A stretch of 64,000 nt of DNA from Myxococcota bacterium (GCA_022447545.1 JAKVBI010000016.1:62001-126000), one strand, 5' to 3'; shown: positions 18,806 to 29,375, counted from the first letter of the stretch. Numbers and translations: made by a program. Notes: generated from the letters alone by a model not told the origin.

Positions 18806-20620
18806 GTGAGCACAATGGGCCAGGGTCTCGACAGTTTGGGGAGCCTGCGTCGCAGCCACGCAAGCGGCGAAATCAGTGCCGAACTGGTGGGTCGCGAGGT
18901 GGTCGTCGCGGGCTGGGTGCAGCGCCGTCGGGATCACGGCGGGGTGATCTTCGTGGACTTACGAGACCGCCAGGAGGTCGTCCAGGTCGTCTTCCGACCC
19001 GACGCCAATCCCCAGGCTCACGAACGAGCCGGCGAGCTGCGGTCCGAGTACGTGATCGCCGTACGGGGTGAGGTCCAGCGGCGCTCCGAGGAGACCATCA
19101 ACGACAAGCTGCTTACGGGCGCCGTCGAAATTGAGGCCACGGAGCTCAGGGTCCTCAACCATGCGACCCCTCCTCCTTTCGCCATCGAAGAGGATGCGGA
19201 GGTCGATGAGTCGACGCGGCTGGAGCACCGAATTCACGATCTGCGGCGCCCGCCGTTGCAGAGGTCGCTGCGTTTACGCCATCGCCTCTATCAGGCCGTC
19301 CGCCATGCCCTGTCAGATCTCGATTTCCTGGAGATCGAGACCCCCATGCTTACCAAATCGACTCCCGAGGGGGCTCGAGACTTTCTGGTTCCGAGCCGGC
19401 TCCAGCCCGGCAGCTTCTATGCGCTGCCCCAGTCGCCTCAGATCATGAAGCAATTGTTGATGGTGTCGGGCTTCGATCGTTACTTCCAGATCGCTCGATG
19501 CTTTCGCGACGAAGACCAGCGCGCTGACCGGCAGCTCGAGTTCACCCAGATCGACCTCGAGATGGCGTTCGTGGGCATGGAAGATGTGATGGAAGTCCTC
19601 GAGACGGTGACCTGCGATGGCGCCCTACAAGCCGCGGGAGTCGAACTCGAGAGGCCGTTTCCCCGCATGACCTTCGCCGAAGCCATGGGGCGCTACGGCT
19701 GCGATCGACCGGATACTCGCATTCAGCTGTGGCTCGAGGATTTGACCGACGTGTTCCGTGAGAGCGGCTTTCGTGCCTTCCAAAGTGCCGTGGAGGCCGG
19801 TGGTATCGTCAAGTGCCTACCCATTCACGACGCTGGCGATCTGTCGCGAAGTGAGATCGACCGCCTCGAGAGCCTGGTGCGGAAGGAACTGGGGGCCAAG
19901 GGGCTCGCCTGGATCCGGGTGACGGCCGACGGAACCTGGCAGTCGCCCATCGTCAAATTCCTGTCGGAGTCGGAAAAAGAGCAGATCGCTGAGCGGACCC
20001 AGGCGCGGGTGGGATCCCTGTTGTTCTTCCAGGCCGACCGCGCCGATCGGGCCAACGCGATCCTGTCGCGGCTCCGAATCGACTTGGGCTGGAAGCTCGG
20101 ACGCGTGGATGGAAGGCCCTGGGACGCGCTGTTCGTGGTGGAGTTTCCGCTGTTCGATCGCACCGAAGACGGTGGGCTGACCTACATGCACCAGCCCTTC
20201 GTGGCGCCTCTGGAGGAGGACATCCCGTTGCTGGATGGCGAGCCTGAGAAGGTTCGTGGGACCCACTACGATGTCATCCTGAACGGTGTCGAACTGGGTT
20301 CTGGCAGCCTGCGCAACCACCGCAGCGACGTCCAGCGCCGAATTCTGGAATTACTGGGGTATGGCCGCGACGAGGCCCAGGCCCGTTTCGGATTCCTCCT
20401 GGAGGGACTGGATACGGGCGCGCCGCCCCACGGTGGCTTCGCGTTTGGTTTCGACCGCTGGTGCATGTTGCTGGCGGGCGTCGACAATCTCCGGGACGTG
20501 ATTGCCTTCCCCAAGACCCAGCGGGGCCAGGATCTGCTGATGGCTGCACCGTCTCTCGTGGCCTCTGAGCAGCTGGAGGAATTGTCTATACGGCCGGTGC
20601 GTCGCCGGACTGAGGACTGA
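18806..20620 (+). CDS. aspS: Aspartyl-tRNA synthetase, probably non-discriminating
   Basis: Class II synthetase of the bacterial type with an N-terminal anticodon-binding OB domain, motifs 1-3 ('FLEIETPMLTKSTPEGARDF', 'FRDEDQRADRQLEFTQIDLE', 'GFAFGFDRW') and the bacterial insertion domain. In the OB domain 'RRRDHGGVIFVDLRDR' carries His where discriminating enzymes usually have Leu; this His is associated with enzymes that also charge tRNA-Asn, which then need GatCAB. The GTG at 18806 has AGGGTAGG seven bases upstream; an ATG at 18815 is the alternative. The 190 bases upstream show no clear promoter. Confidence 0.93.
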   Translation: MSTMGQGLDSLGSLRRSHASGEISAELVGREVVVAGWVQRRRDHGGVIFVDLRDRQEVVQVVFRPDANPQAHERAGELRSEYVIAVRGEVQRRSEETINDKLLTGAVEIEATELRVLNHATPPPFAIEEDAEVDESTRLEHRIHDLRRPPLQRSLRLRHRLYQAVRHALSDLDFLEIETPMLTKSTPEGARDFLVPSRLQPGSFYALPQSPQIMKQLLMVSGFDRYFQIARCFRDEDQRADRQLEFTQIDLEMAFVGMEDVMEVLETVTCDGALQAAGVELERPFPRMTFAEAMGRYGCDRPDTRIQLWLEDLTDVFRESGFRAFQSAVEAGGIVKCLPIHDAGDLSRSEIDRLESLVRKELGAKGLAWIRVTADGTWQSPIVKFLSESEKEQIAERTQARVGSLLFFQADRADRANAILSRLRIDLGWKLGRVDGRPWDALFVVEFPLFDRTEDGGLTYMHQPFVAPLEEDIPLLDGEPEKVRGTHYDVILNGVELGSGSLRNHRSDVQRRILELLGYGRDEAQARFGFLLEGLDTGAPPHGGFAFGFDRWCMLLAGVDNLRDVIAFPKTQRGQDLLMAAPSLVASEQLEELSIRPVRRRTED

Positions 20621-20774
20621 AGTGTACGGCCGCAGGCGCGACGCATTCAAAACGTCTGACAGACGGATGGCGCAGAAGCAGAGGATTCTTTACAAACCAC
20701 ACCCGAGCCGAGAGTCGCTTGAGCCCCGTGACTGGGGACGCAGCGAGGATCGGATACGGATCGGGCCGCCGTAG

Positions 20775-21749
<975 letters not shown>

Positions 21750-21765
21750 GGAAAGAACCGAGGTC

Positions 21766-21785
21766 CGTCCGGTTGCGACCGGACG
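21766..21785 (+). terminator. Hairpin in the mdh-sucC gap
   Basis: CGTCCGG, a six-base loop, then CCGGACG form a perfect 7-base stem 16 bases after the mdh stop. No T-run follows, so it may be a partial terminator or an RNA-stability element that lowers sucCD relative to mdh. Confidence 0.4.
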
Positions 21786-21857
21786 CCGAAGTCCCCGTCC
21801 GGCCGGTGTGAGGCACTGGAGTTTCGGGCGGCGGAGGAATCACGGAGAACAGCTGCG

Positions 21858-23030
21858 ATGAACGTGCACGAGTATCAGGCCAAGCAACTGCTGCGGGAAT
21901 ACGCGGTCGCCGTTCCGGCGGGTGCGTTGGCTACGACGGCGGCGGAAGCCGAGGCCGCAGCCCGCGAACTCGCCGCGGACGTGTGTGTCGTGAAGGCGCA
22001 GGTGCATGCGGGCGGCCGCGGCAAGGCCGGGGGCATCAAGCTCGCCAAGAGCCCCGCCGAGGCCAAGCAGGCGGCCAGCGAGATTCTGGGGATGACGCTG
22101 CGCTCGGCCCAGACGGGTCCCGAGGGCAAGCAGGTACACAAGGTCTACGTCGAGGCCGGTTCCGACATCGCCCACGAGTTCTATCTGGGAATCGTGCTCG
22201 ACCGAGCGGAAGAATGCCTGGCCATCATTGCTTCGACCGAGGGAGGGGTCGAAATCGAAGAAGTGGCAGCGGCGACTCCCGAGAAGATCATCACCATTCA
22301 CCTGGATCCGAACGCAGGCCTTCAGAGCCATCAGGTTCGGCAGGTGGGTTTCGGCTTGGGGCTCGACGGTGATCAGGTCAATCAGCTCGAGGTGTTTCTG
22401 GGAGGGCTCTACCGGTTGTTCGTGGAAAAGGACGCCTCTCTCGCCGAGATCAACCCGCTCGTGGTGACCCAAGGTGGGGATTTGATTGCCTTGGACGCGA
22501 AGCTCAACTTCGACGACAACGCTTTGTTTCGTCACCCGGAGATTGCGGAGCTGCGAGACCCGGAGGAGGAGGACCCCCGCGAGCGCGCCGCCAACGAGAT
22601 CGATCTCGCCTACGTGGGGCTCGACGGCAACATCGGCTGCATGGTCAATGGAGCTGGACTGGCGATGGCGACCCTCGACATGATTCAGGTCTGTGGCGGG
22701 AGCCCCGCCAATTTCCTCGATGCCGGTGGAGGTGCCGACAAGGAAAAGGTCAAGGAAGCCTTCAAGCTCATTCTTCGGGACGAGAAGGTGAAGGGGATCC
22801 TCGTGAATATCTTTGGAGGCATCGTTCGCTGCGATCTGATCGCTGAGGGCGTGGTGGCTGCGGCGGGCGAGTTGGGAATTACGGTGCCGTTGGTGGTCCG
22901 GCTTCAGGGAACGAATGCCGCCGAGGGCAGGAAGATCCTGGCCGAATCGGGTCTCGATATCACCCCAGCCGAGACACTTGGCGAGGCTGGAGAGAAGGCA
23001 GTGGCCGCTGTGGCCGGAGTGGAGGGCTGA
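21858..23030 (+). CDS. sucC: Succinate-CoA ligase (ADP-forming) beta subunit
   Basis: The ATP-grasp subunit of succinyl-CoA synthetase. The N-terminus 'MNVHEYQAKQLLREYAVAVP' and the ATP-grasp 'VKAQVHAGGRGKAGGIKLA' are diagnostic, as are 'EINPLVV', 'DAKLNFDDNALFR' and the 'NIFGGIVRCDLIAEG' segment that contributes to the active site. At 390 residues it is full length. Together with SucD it converts succinyl-CoA to succinate. It is three bases from sucD, so the two are surely co-transcribed. Confidence 0.95.
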   Translation: MNVHEYQAKQLLREYAVAVPAGALATTAAEAEAAARELAADVCVVKAQVHAGGRGKAGGIKLAKSPAEAKQAASEILGMTLRSAQTGPEGKQVHKVYVEAGSDIAHEFYLGIVLDRAEECLAIIASTEGGVEIEEVAAATPEKIITIHLDPNAGLQSHQVRQVGFGLGLDGDQVNQLEVFLGGLYRLFVEKDASLAEINPLVVTQGGDLIALDAKLNFDDNALFRHPEIAELRDPEEEDPRERAANEIDLAYVGLDGNIGCMVNGAGLAMATLDMIQVCGGSPANFLDAGGGADKEKVKEAFKLILRDEKVKGILVNIFGGIVRCDLIAEGVVAAAGELGITVPLVVRLQGTNAAEGRKILAESGLDITPAETLGEAGEKAVAAVAGVEG

Positions 23031-23033
23031 GCC

Positions 23034-23915
23034 GTGTCGATACTCTGCGACAAGAACACGAAGCTGTTGGTTCAAGGGATGGGTCGCATGGGCCGATTTC
23101 ACGCCGGCCTGTCGTCCGAGTACCACACCGATGTCGTCGGTGGAGTGGCTCCCGGTCGAGGGGGGCAGGAACTCGACGGAATTCCGGTTTACGACACCGT
23201 GCAAGAGGCCGTGAAGGAAACCGGCGCCAATGCTTCGGTGGTCTTCGTGCCGCCGCCCGGCGCTGCGGATGCCATCCTCGAAGCGGCCGATGCGGGTCTC
23301 GACCTCTGTGTGTGCATTACCGAGGGGATCCCGGCCGTGGACATGCTCCGTGCCAAGGCCGCCATGCGCGGAGCGAGCACTCGTCTGGTCGGCCCCAACT
23401 GCCCGGGAGTGGTGACTCCCGAGCAGTGCAGAATCGGGATCATGCCCGCGGCGATCACGAAACCGGGTCCCGTGGGTGTCATTTCCCGTTCGGGCACCTT
23501 GACCTACGAAGCTGTGGATCAGTTGTCGAGGCTCGGCATCGGCCAGAGCACCTGTGTTGGCATCGGCGGAGATCCCGTGATCGGGACGACATTTGTGGAT
23601 GCTCTTGGGTTGTTCGAAGCGGATCCCGACACGCGGGCTGTGGTGATGATCGGAGAGATCGGAGGGACGGCCGAGGAGACGGCCGCTGAATTCATTCAGT
23701 CGAACATGACCAAGCCCGTGGTCTCCTTCATCGCGGGTCAGAATGCTCCTCCGGGCAAGCGGATGGGGCACGCCGGAGCGATCATCGCGGGGGGTACGGG
23801 CCGCGCGAGTGACAAGATGGCATCTCTCGAGGCAGCGGGAGTTGCGGTGTCTCGGTCGCCTGCGGAGATCGGCGAAACCCTCGCTCAGGCGGTCCCCGAA
23901 CTGCGCGGCGCTTGA
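23034..23915 (+). CDS. sucD: Succinate-CoA ligase alpha subunit
   Basis: CoA-binding and phospho-histidine subunit of succinyl-CoA synthetase. The N-terminal CoA-binding Rossmann fold begins '[15 protein letters not shown]'; '[16 protein letters not shown]' and the phosphorylated histidine in '[19 protein letters not shown]' are conserved. '[16 protein letters not shown]' is also typical. The start is a GTG three bases after sucC. The gene converges with korB; a short GC-rich inverted repeat at 23958-23973 lies between their ends. Confidence 0.95.
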   Translation: MSILCDKNTKLLVQGMGRMGRFHAGLSSEYHTDVVGGVAPGRGGQELDGIPVYDTVQEAVKETGANASVVFVPPPGAADAILEAADAGLDLCVCITEGIPAVDMLRAKAAMRGASTRLVGPNCPGVVTPEQCRIGIMPAAITKPGPVGVISRSGTLTYEAVDQLSRLGIGQSTCVGIGGDPVIGTTFVDALGLFEADPDTRAVVMIGEIGGTAEETAAEFIQSNMTKPVVSFIAGQNAPPGKRMGHAGAIIAGGTGRASDKMASLEAAGVAVSRSPAEIGETLAQAVPELRGA

Positions 23916-23957
23916 ACGAGGGATCTTTAGGTGACGCTTTTCGAGGGCTCGGTGCCC

Positions 23958-23973
23958 AGCCCCCGGGGGGGCT
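23958..23973. terminator. GC-rich inverted repeat between sucD and korB
   Basis: AGCCCCC and GGGGGCT separated by two bases sit in the 56-base gap between the converging sucD and korB genes, just touching the korB stop. The loop is too short for a full stem, so some pairs must open. It is a candidate bidirectional terminator without a T-run. Confidence 0.3.
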
Positions 23974-24997
23974 AGGCGTCGACCGTCCAGGTGTCACCGG
24001 AGTTGAGCAGCTGGGCCAGGTCCCCAGGGCCCTCCTTCTCGATCGAGTGAGAGACCTCGGACGCGAGAAGATCCTCGTAAGTGGGCTTTTCTACGGCTCG
24101 GAAGACACCGAGGGGTAGCGGGAACGCGGGACGCTGGAAGCTCGCCAGGGCGAACGCGTAGGCGGGTGTCTCGTGGCGTTCGTAGTGGACCGCAATCCCT
24201 TTGGAGACGGGATCGTCGTCGGGGTCGAGGGCGACGATGGAGGGGATGCCGTCTTCGATCCGGATTCCCCGGCGCTGGTCCTCTGGTCCCCACACCAGCG
24301 GCTGCCCATCCTGAAGCACCAAGGCCGCTTCGACTCGCTGCTTGCGGTCCTCGACCTCGAGCCACTCGTCGTCGTTGTAGACCGGGCAGTTCTGGAGGAT
24401 CTCCACGAAGGACATACCCCGATGCGCCTGTGCTCGGCGCAGCACCTCCTGAAGGTGTTTGGCGTCCACGTCCACGGTGCGTGCGACGAAGGAGGCTCCG
24501 GCGCCGAGGGCGAAGGAAATCGGCTCGATGGGATGGTCGATGGAACCGACGGGCGATGACTTCGTCTTCATGCCTGCCAGTGAGGTCGGTGAGTATTGAC
24601 CTTTGGTGAGTCCGTAAACGCGGTTGTTGAACAACAAGAGCTGGATGTCGAGATTGCGGCGGATTGCGTGAAGCAGGTGGTTACCGCCGATGGAGAGACC
24701 ATCGCCATCTCCTGTCACCACCCACACCGAAAGTTCCGGGTGGCTGACCTTGATTCCCGTCGCGAAGGCGGGTGCGCGGCCGTGGATCGTGTGGAAACCA
24801 TAGGTATTCATGTAGTAGGGGAATCGACTGCTGCAGCCGATTCCCGACACGAACACGAAATTCTCCCGTGGGATGTCCAGTTCCGGCATCAATCGCTGAA
24901 CGTTGGCGAGGATCGAGTAATCGCCGCAACCGGGGCACCAGCGAACGTCTTGGTCGGACGTGAAGTCCTTACGGGTCAGCTTCGGGTTGTCGCTCAT
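23972..24997 (-). CDS. korB: 2-oxoglutarate (2-oxoacid):ferredoxin oxidoreductase beta subunit
   Basis: Thiamine-diphosphate-binding subunit of a 2-oxoacid:ferredoxin oxidoreductase. 'VRWCPGCGDYSILANVQ' and 'VSGIGCSSRFPYYMNTYGFH' are typical of the family, and the ThDP/metal site is 'VTGDGDGLSIGGNH' followed by 'LLLFNNRVYGLTKGQYSPTS'. At 341 residues it is of the KorB type seen in aerobes and Myxococcota. It lies two bases after korA. Position next to sucCD suggests that the pair replaces or supplements 2-oxoglutarate dehydrogenase; the substrate is inferred from context. Confidence 0.88.
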   Translation of the reverse strand: MSDNPKLTRKDFTSDQDVRWCPGCGDYSILANVQRLMPELDIPRENFVFVSGIGCSSRFPYYMNTYGFHTIHGRAPAFATGIKVSHPELSVWVVTGDGDGLSIGGNHLLHAIRRNLDIQLLLFNNRVYGLTKGQYSPTSLAGMKTKSSPVGSIDHPIEPISFALGAGASFVARTVDVDAKHLQEVLRRAQAHRGMSFVEILQNCPVYNDDEWLEVEDRKQRVEAALVLQDGQPLVWGPEDQRRGIRIEDGIPSIVALDPDDDPVSKGIAVHYERHETPAYAFALASFQRPAFPLPLGVFRAVEKPTYEDLLASEVSHSIEKEGPGDLAQLLNSGDTWTVDA

Positions 24998-24999
24998 CC

Positions 25000-26871
25000 T
25001 CAGCGCTCCTGTTCGAGCATGGATTGGATTCGAGCTCGTAGTTCTTCTACCTGGAAGGGTTGGCCCTCGACCTTGCCCATACTCTGAGCATTTACGAGGA
25101 ATTGGGATCGCAGCAGGCTACAGAGTTGCCCGGAATTGAGCTCCGGGACGAGGATCTGATTGAAGGACCGCAGAACGTCTCCGAGGTTGGGAGGGAAGGG
25201 GTTGAGGTGGCGCAGGTGAGCGCTGGAAACGCTCGCTCCAGCTTCTCGAGCTTCCTCCACTGCAGTCGTGATGGCTCCCAGGGTTCCGCCCCAGCCGAGC
25301 ACGAGCAATTCTCCAGAGTCGGGGCCATCGACTTCGACTGGGGGGAGACTGGCCGCGATTCGGGCGACCTTTTCGGCCCGCAGGTCGATCATCTGCTGGT
25401 TGTTCTTCGGATCGTAGGAGACATTCCCCGTCACGTTCTGCTTGGAGAGCCCGCCTATCCGGTGCTCGAGGCCCGGAGTTCCGGGAATCGCCCAGGGCCG
25501 CGCCAGGGTGTCGGGGTCTCTGGAGTACGGGTGGAAGTCGTCGGGGTTCGTTCGGAACGTGACTTCCGTGCGGACCAGTGAGTCGACGTCGGGAATCGCC
25601 CAGGGCTCGGCGCTGTTGGCGAGAAACCCATCCGAGAGCAGAACGACTGGCGTCATGTACTCGACGGCGATTCGCGTGGCTTCGAGCACGGAGTAGAAGC
25701 AGTCGCCGGGCGAGTTGGCTGCGATGACTGGGAGCGGACTCTCGGAATTGCGGCCGTGGAGGGCCAGCAACAGGTCGGCCTGTTCGATCTTGGTCGGCAT
25801 GCCTGTGGACGGCCCGGAGCGCTGAATGTTCACCACCACCAGGGGAAGTTCTGCCATGACTGCAAGGCCTAGAGCTTCCTGCTTGAGAACGAAGCCCGGT
25901 CCGCTGGTTGTGGTGAAAGCCAGGTCGCCCGAGAATGACGCGCCAATGGTGGCACTGATGGCGGCGATCTCGTCTTCGGCCTGCATGGTCTTCACGCCGA
26001 AATTCCGGTACCGGGCGACTTCGTGCAGAACGTCACTGGCTGGCGTGATGGGGTATGCGCCCAGGAAGACCGGGCGGTTCATCTGAACCCCAGCCGCGAT
26101 CACGCCCCACGCGAGCGCGGTATTGCCCGTGATGTTGCGGTACGTGCCAGGTTGGATCTTGGCTGGCGGCACGGAGAAGGAAACGGGGAAGAGTTCGGTC
26201 GTCTCTCCGAAGGCATGGCCCGCTTTGAGGACGCGGATGTTGGCCTCGAGCACATTGCCCTTGAACCGTTTTTCGAGCCAGCGGATCGTGGGCTCCATCG
26301 GGCGGTTGTAAAGCCAATACATGATTCCGAGGGCGAAGAAATTCTTCGAGCGATCGGCGTCCCGAGCGGAGAGATCGAGCCCCTGGGTCGCCTCTCGGTT
26401 GAGCTTGGTTAGAGGCACTTCCACCAGCTTGAAGCGTTGGCGGATATCGGGGAGGGGGTCGTCGCTGTAACCCGCCTTGGCGAGGCTCTTCGTGTTGAAC
26501 GAGTCGCTGTTGATGATCACCATTCCACCGGGCCGAACGTCATCGACATTCGCGCGCAGAGCGGCCGGGTTGAAGGCCACCAGTACATCGGGGTGATCTG
26601 CCGGTGTGCGGATGTCCTCGGACGAGAAGTGCACCTGGAATCCCGAAACGCCAGCGAGAGTTCCAGCTGGCGCACGGATCTCCGCCGGGTAGTCGGGTAG
26701 GGTGGCGAGATCGTTTCCGGCAAGTGCCGTCGACTCGGTGAATTTGGTGCCCGTCAACTGCATTCCGTCACCCGAGTCTCCGGTGAACCGGATCGCAACT
26801 CGGGCGATGGTCTCGACGGTCTTGGTTGTCGGCACCGAGTCCTCGGCTGAAGCCTCTGGGTTCTTCGACAT
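25000..26871 (-). CDS. korA: 2-oxoglutarate (2-oxoacid):ferredoxin oxidoreductase, fused gamma-alpha subunit
   Basis: A 623-residue subunit in which the gamma domain (residues about 25-215, 'RFTGDSGDGMQLTGTKF') is fused in front of the alpha, pyrimidine-binding domain ('GAYPITPASDVLHEVARYR', 'MQAEDEIAAISATIGASFSG', 'TTSGPGFVLKQEALGLAVMA'). With KorB it oxidises 2-oxoglutarate to succinyl-CoA and reduces ferredoxin. It has no iron-sulphur domain of its own. It heads the minus-strand korAB pair and is divergent from the TPR lipoprotein gene across a 224-base gap in which I see no clear promoter. Confidence 0.9.
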   Translation of the reverse strand: MSKNPEASAEDSVPTTKTVETIARVAIRFTGDSGDGMQLTGTKFTESTALAGNDLATLPDYPAEIRAPAGTLAGVSGFQVHFSSEDIRTPADHPDVLVAFNPAALRANVDDVRPGGMVIINSDSFNTKSLAKAGYSDDPLPDIRQRFKLVEVPLTKLNREATQGLDLSARDADRSKNFFALGIMYWLYNRPMEPTIRWLEKRFKGNVLEANIRVLKAGHAFGETTELFPVSFSVPPAKIQPGTYRNITGNTALAWGVIAAGVQMNRPVFLGAYPITPASDVLHEVARYRNFGVKTMQAEDEIAAISATIGASFSGDLAFTTTSGPGFVLKQEALGLAVMAELPLVVVNIQRSGPSTGMPTKIEQADLLLALHGRNSESPLPVIAANSPGDCFYSVLEATRIAVEYMTPVVLLSDGFLANSAEPWAIPDVDSLVRTEVTFRTNPDDFHPYSRDPDTLARPWAIPGTPGLEHRIGGLSKQNVTGNVSYDPKNNQQMIDLRAEKVARIAASLPPVEVDGPDSGELLVLGWGGTLGAITTAVEEAREAGASVSSAHLRHLNPFPPNLGDVLRSFNQILVPELNSGQLCSLLRSQFLVNAQSMGKVEGQPFQVEELRARIQSMLEQER

Positions 26872-27095
26872 CCGATGTCTTCCTCAGCGCCCTCGAACAG
26901 CCGCTCGCCCCGGATTGTATCCACACCGCTCGCGGGCGAAAGCCTAAAAGCGCAGAGAATCTGCAAGGAGATGCCTTTGGTTTCGCTGCGGCCGGGCGGC
27001 TACTCAGCGGCAACTCGGCGCGGGGTGCGCATGGGGCTGCCTTGGGGCTGGGTCGTGACCTCAAGCACCGGATCCAGACATCCGATAGATCGACC

Positions 27096-27998
27096 ATGCA
27101 GCCCTGCGGGAAATGCCGACCGAAGGACCGAGTTCCTCGATTCGAAGCCGTTCACGGCCAGCCCAACGGCGGTTTCGGCGGGTTCGCCGTTCGCCGGGCC
27201 CGGCGGGTGGGGCATCGCCCCAGGGCCTATGGCCTGGGCCTCGTCGTTTCTGCCGCTTTCTTGCTCTCGGCCGGCTGTGCCACCACCGGGGGCGAGGATG
27301 GCGACGGCCAGTCGAAGCGCCTCAAGGCCCAGTCTCATTTCAACCTCGGGGTCGATCACCTCGAAAATGGGCGACCGGCACGCGGCCTGCGGGAGATGCT
27401 GGCGGCAGAGGATTACTCCCCCGAGGATCCCCGCATTCAGTACGGGGTGGCCCGGGCGTATCTCACTCGAGGAAAGATTCAGGAGTCCGAGGCTCACCTT
27501 CTGCGCTCTATCGATCTAGAGCCCGGCTATCACGAGGCTCGCCTCACGCTTTCGGGCGTCTATATGCTTCAAAAACGGTACGGCGAGGCAGCAGAGCACA
27601 CTCAGGCCCTCATCGACGATCCGACCTTTCCCGATCCCTGGCGGGCGTTCACCAACCTCGGATGGATCGACATCAAGCGCAACCGGCTCGAAGACGCGAG
27701 GGAGAGCCTGGAGCTTGCCCTCGAGTACCGGCCCAACGACTGGCAGACACTGCTCAATCTCGGGATTCTCGAGGCGAGCGAGGGCATGTCCCAACAGGCA
27801 CTCGGGGCCTTCCAGAGGGCCCTCAAAAGCCAGATTCCCCCCTCGGCGGGTGCCGAACTCCACTATCGGATCGCGGAGATCTACGTCATGCTTGGCGAGC
27901 GGCAGCGAGCCGTCAAACACCTGGAAGTGGCGATCCAACGCGCTGCGGACGATCCGTGGGGTCAGAAATCAGAGGCCTACCTGAGCAGGCTCCGCTGA
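27096..27998 (+). CDS. TPR lipoprotein resembling PilF/PilW (Tgl-type pilotin)
   Basis: A 300-residue protein whose N-terminus has a basic region, a hydrophobic stretch and the lipobox 'LLSAGC', with Cys at about residue 60, followed by about six TPR units ('HFNLGVDHLENGRPARGLRE' onwards). This is the layout of PilF/PilW, and of Tgl in Myxococcus, outer-membrane lipoproteins needed to assemble the PilQ secretin of type IV pili. The ATG at 27096 leaves a long n-region; a later start may be used. The pilus link fits the pilA-pilD cluster 8 kb away. Confidence 0.7.
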   Translation: MQPCGKCRPKDRVPRFEAVHGQPNGGFGGFAVRRARRVGHRPRAYGLGLVVSAAFLLSAGCATTGGEDGDGQSKRLKAQSHFNLGVDHLENGRPARGLREMLAAEDYSPEDPRIQYGVARAYLTRGKIQESEAHLLRSIDLEPGYHEARLTLSGVYMLQKRYGEAAEHTQALIDDPTFPDPWRAFTNLGWIDIKRNRLEDARESLELALEYRPNDWQTLLNLGILEASEGMSQQALGAFQRALKSQIPPSAGAELHYRIAEIYVMLGERQRAVKHLEVAIQRAADDPWGQKSEAYLSRLR

Positions 27999-28510
27999 TC
28001 TGCGAGCCACCCGAGGGAACTTCCGTCGGGGGATATCTGGCGCGTCAGCGCCGTCTCCGAAGGATTTCCCTCGACGAACTCGCTCATCGGACCAAGATCC
28101 CTCGTCGTTCCCTCGAACGTCTGGAGGCTGGAGCCTTCGACGCCGAGCCCGATGGGTTTGCCCGGGGGTTCGTGCGTTCGGTGGCTTTGGAACTGGGCCT
28201 CGACCCGGAAGATGCGGTCATGCGGCTTCTCGCCGAGCCCATCACAGAGGGCCGTCAGCGTGGCGGGTCTGGGCGCTATGCCGGTCTGGCTTCAGGCCGG
28301 GTTTCATGGTTGGTGGTGAGTGCCCTTTTGGTGGCAGGTCTGCTTGTTGGCGCCCTCACGCTGCTGGCGCCCGGAACCGGGGACGTGACTGCCCGCAAGT
28401 CCGAGCCGGACGTTCTGCTTCGACGCGATGTGGTTCGGGACCTGGCGGCGCGGGCCGGTCGCCAAGCGCTTCCGGAGGGCCCCCAGTCGAATTCCCCAGG
28501 CGGGCCCTGA
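27956..28510 (+). CDS. RodZ-like helix-turn-helix membrane protein
   Basis: An HTH_25 domain typical of RodZ ('VGGYLARQRRLRRISLDELA', 'TKIPRRSLERLEAGAF', 'FARGFVRSVALELGLDPEDA') is followed by one transmembrane segment ('WLVVSALLVAGLLVGALTLL') and a short C-terminal tail. The large RodZ periplasmic domain is missing, so it is a short version. RodZ links MreB to the elongation machinery. The start is uncertain: a GTG at 27956 lies 43 bases inside the upstream gene, while a CTG at 27995 overlapping its stop (CTGA) gives the usual short N-terminus. Confidence 0.7.
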   Translation: MGSEIRGLPEQAPLICEPPEGTSVGGYLARQRRLRRISLDELAHRTKIPRRSLERLEAGAFDAEPDGFARGFVRSVALELGLDPEDAVMRLLAEPITEGRQRGGSGRYAGLASGRVSWLVVSALLVAGLLVGALTLLAPGTGDVTARKSEPDVLLRRDVVRDLAARAGRQALPEGPQSNSPGGP

Positions 28511-28586
28511 ACGGATCGACGAACTTCCACGCCGTGTCTCCAGCCGGAAGGCGAGAGCGTGGGCTTTTCCTAGACTCACGGGTGTG

Positions 28587-29375
28587 GTGAACCTGCGCAC
28601 GCGAGCCCTGGTGCTTCGCTCCGTGGACTTTGGCGAGTCGGATCGGATTCTGCACCTGTTGCTACCCGATTCGGGACGCCAGAGCGTCATCGCGAAGGGC
28701 GCGCGCCGAAGTATGAAGCGCTTCGCCGGTAATCTGGACTACTTCAACCTGCTCGACGTGCAGATCGCCCAGAGACGTTCGACGGTGATGGCTCGGCTGG
28801 ATCAGGCGAGCCTGGTGCGATCCTGGGCACCCCTGCGGGTCAGCGCGGCCCGGTTCGCGCTTGGTTGCTATCTGCTGGAAATGCTCGGTCGGCTCGCGCC
28901 CGAGGGCGGAGCGCGTACCGAGACCCGTCGGCTGTTCGAACTCACGCTGACGGCCTTTGATGTGATCGCAGCGCGGGATCCCGATGCTCGCCTGCGGACG
29001 CTGTTGGAGCTTCGGCTGCTGGAAGCTTTGGGTTTGCGCCCGGAATTGAGCCGTTGTGTGCGGTGCAGCCGGACCTCGGAGGACCCTACTGTGGGGTTCT
29101 GCATCGCCGAGGGAGGGCCGGTGTGCGTTGGCTGTCAGGACAGCGTGCGGGACGAACTCATCAAGGTCCATCTCGGGACGCTTCGAGCACTTGACCGGAG
29201 CTTGCGATTCAGCCCGGATCAACTGGATCGTCTCGCCCTCGGACGTTCGACCCTTGAGGAGGCAGGCACCCTGTTGGCGCGGTTCCGGCACTTTCACGTG
29301 GGGTTGGAGCTCAAGAGCGAGCCCTTTCTCGATCGGGCCCTGGGTACGGGGGGCGGCGCGCAAAAGCCGATATAA
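28587..29375 (+). CDS. recO: DNA repair protein RecO
   Basis: RecO works with RecR to load RecA on SSB-coated DNA in recombinational repair. The N-terminal OB-fold begins 'LRTRALVLRSVDFGESDRIL' and continues to 'DYFNLLDVQIAQRRS'. A C-terminal helical domain carries the zinc-type cysteines 'CVRCSRTSEDP' and 'PVCVGCQDSV'. The start is one of two adjacent GTGs (28584 or 28587). At 262 residues the length is normal. It lies between the RodZ-like gene and the glycyl-tRNA synthetase gene, as in several deltaproteobacteria. Confidence 0.88.
   Translation: MNLRTRALVLRSVDFGESDRILHLLLPDSGRQSVIAKGARRSMKRFAGNLDYFNLLDVQIAQRRSTVMARLDQASLVRSWAPLRVSAARFALGCYLLEMLGRLAPEGGARTETRRLFELTLTAFDVIAARDPDARLRTLLELRLLEALGLRPELSRCVRCSRTSEDPTVGFCIAEGGPVCVGCQDSVRDELIKVHLGTLRALDRSLRFSPDQLDRLALGRSTLEEAGTLLARFRHFHVGLELKSEPFLDRALGTGGGAQKPI

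Noticed and set aside
21840-23771. 643-codon minus-strand open frame opposite sucC-sucD
   Set aside because: Low-complexity His/Leu-rich antisense frame over two certain genes.
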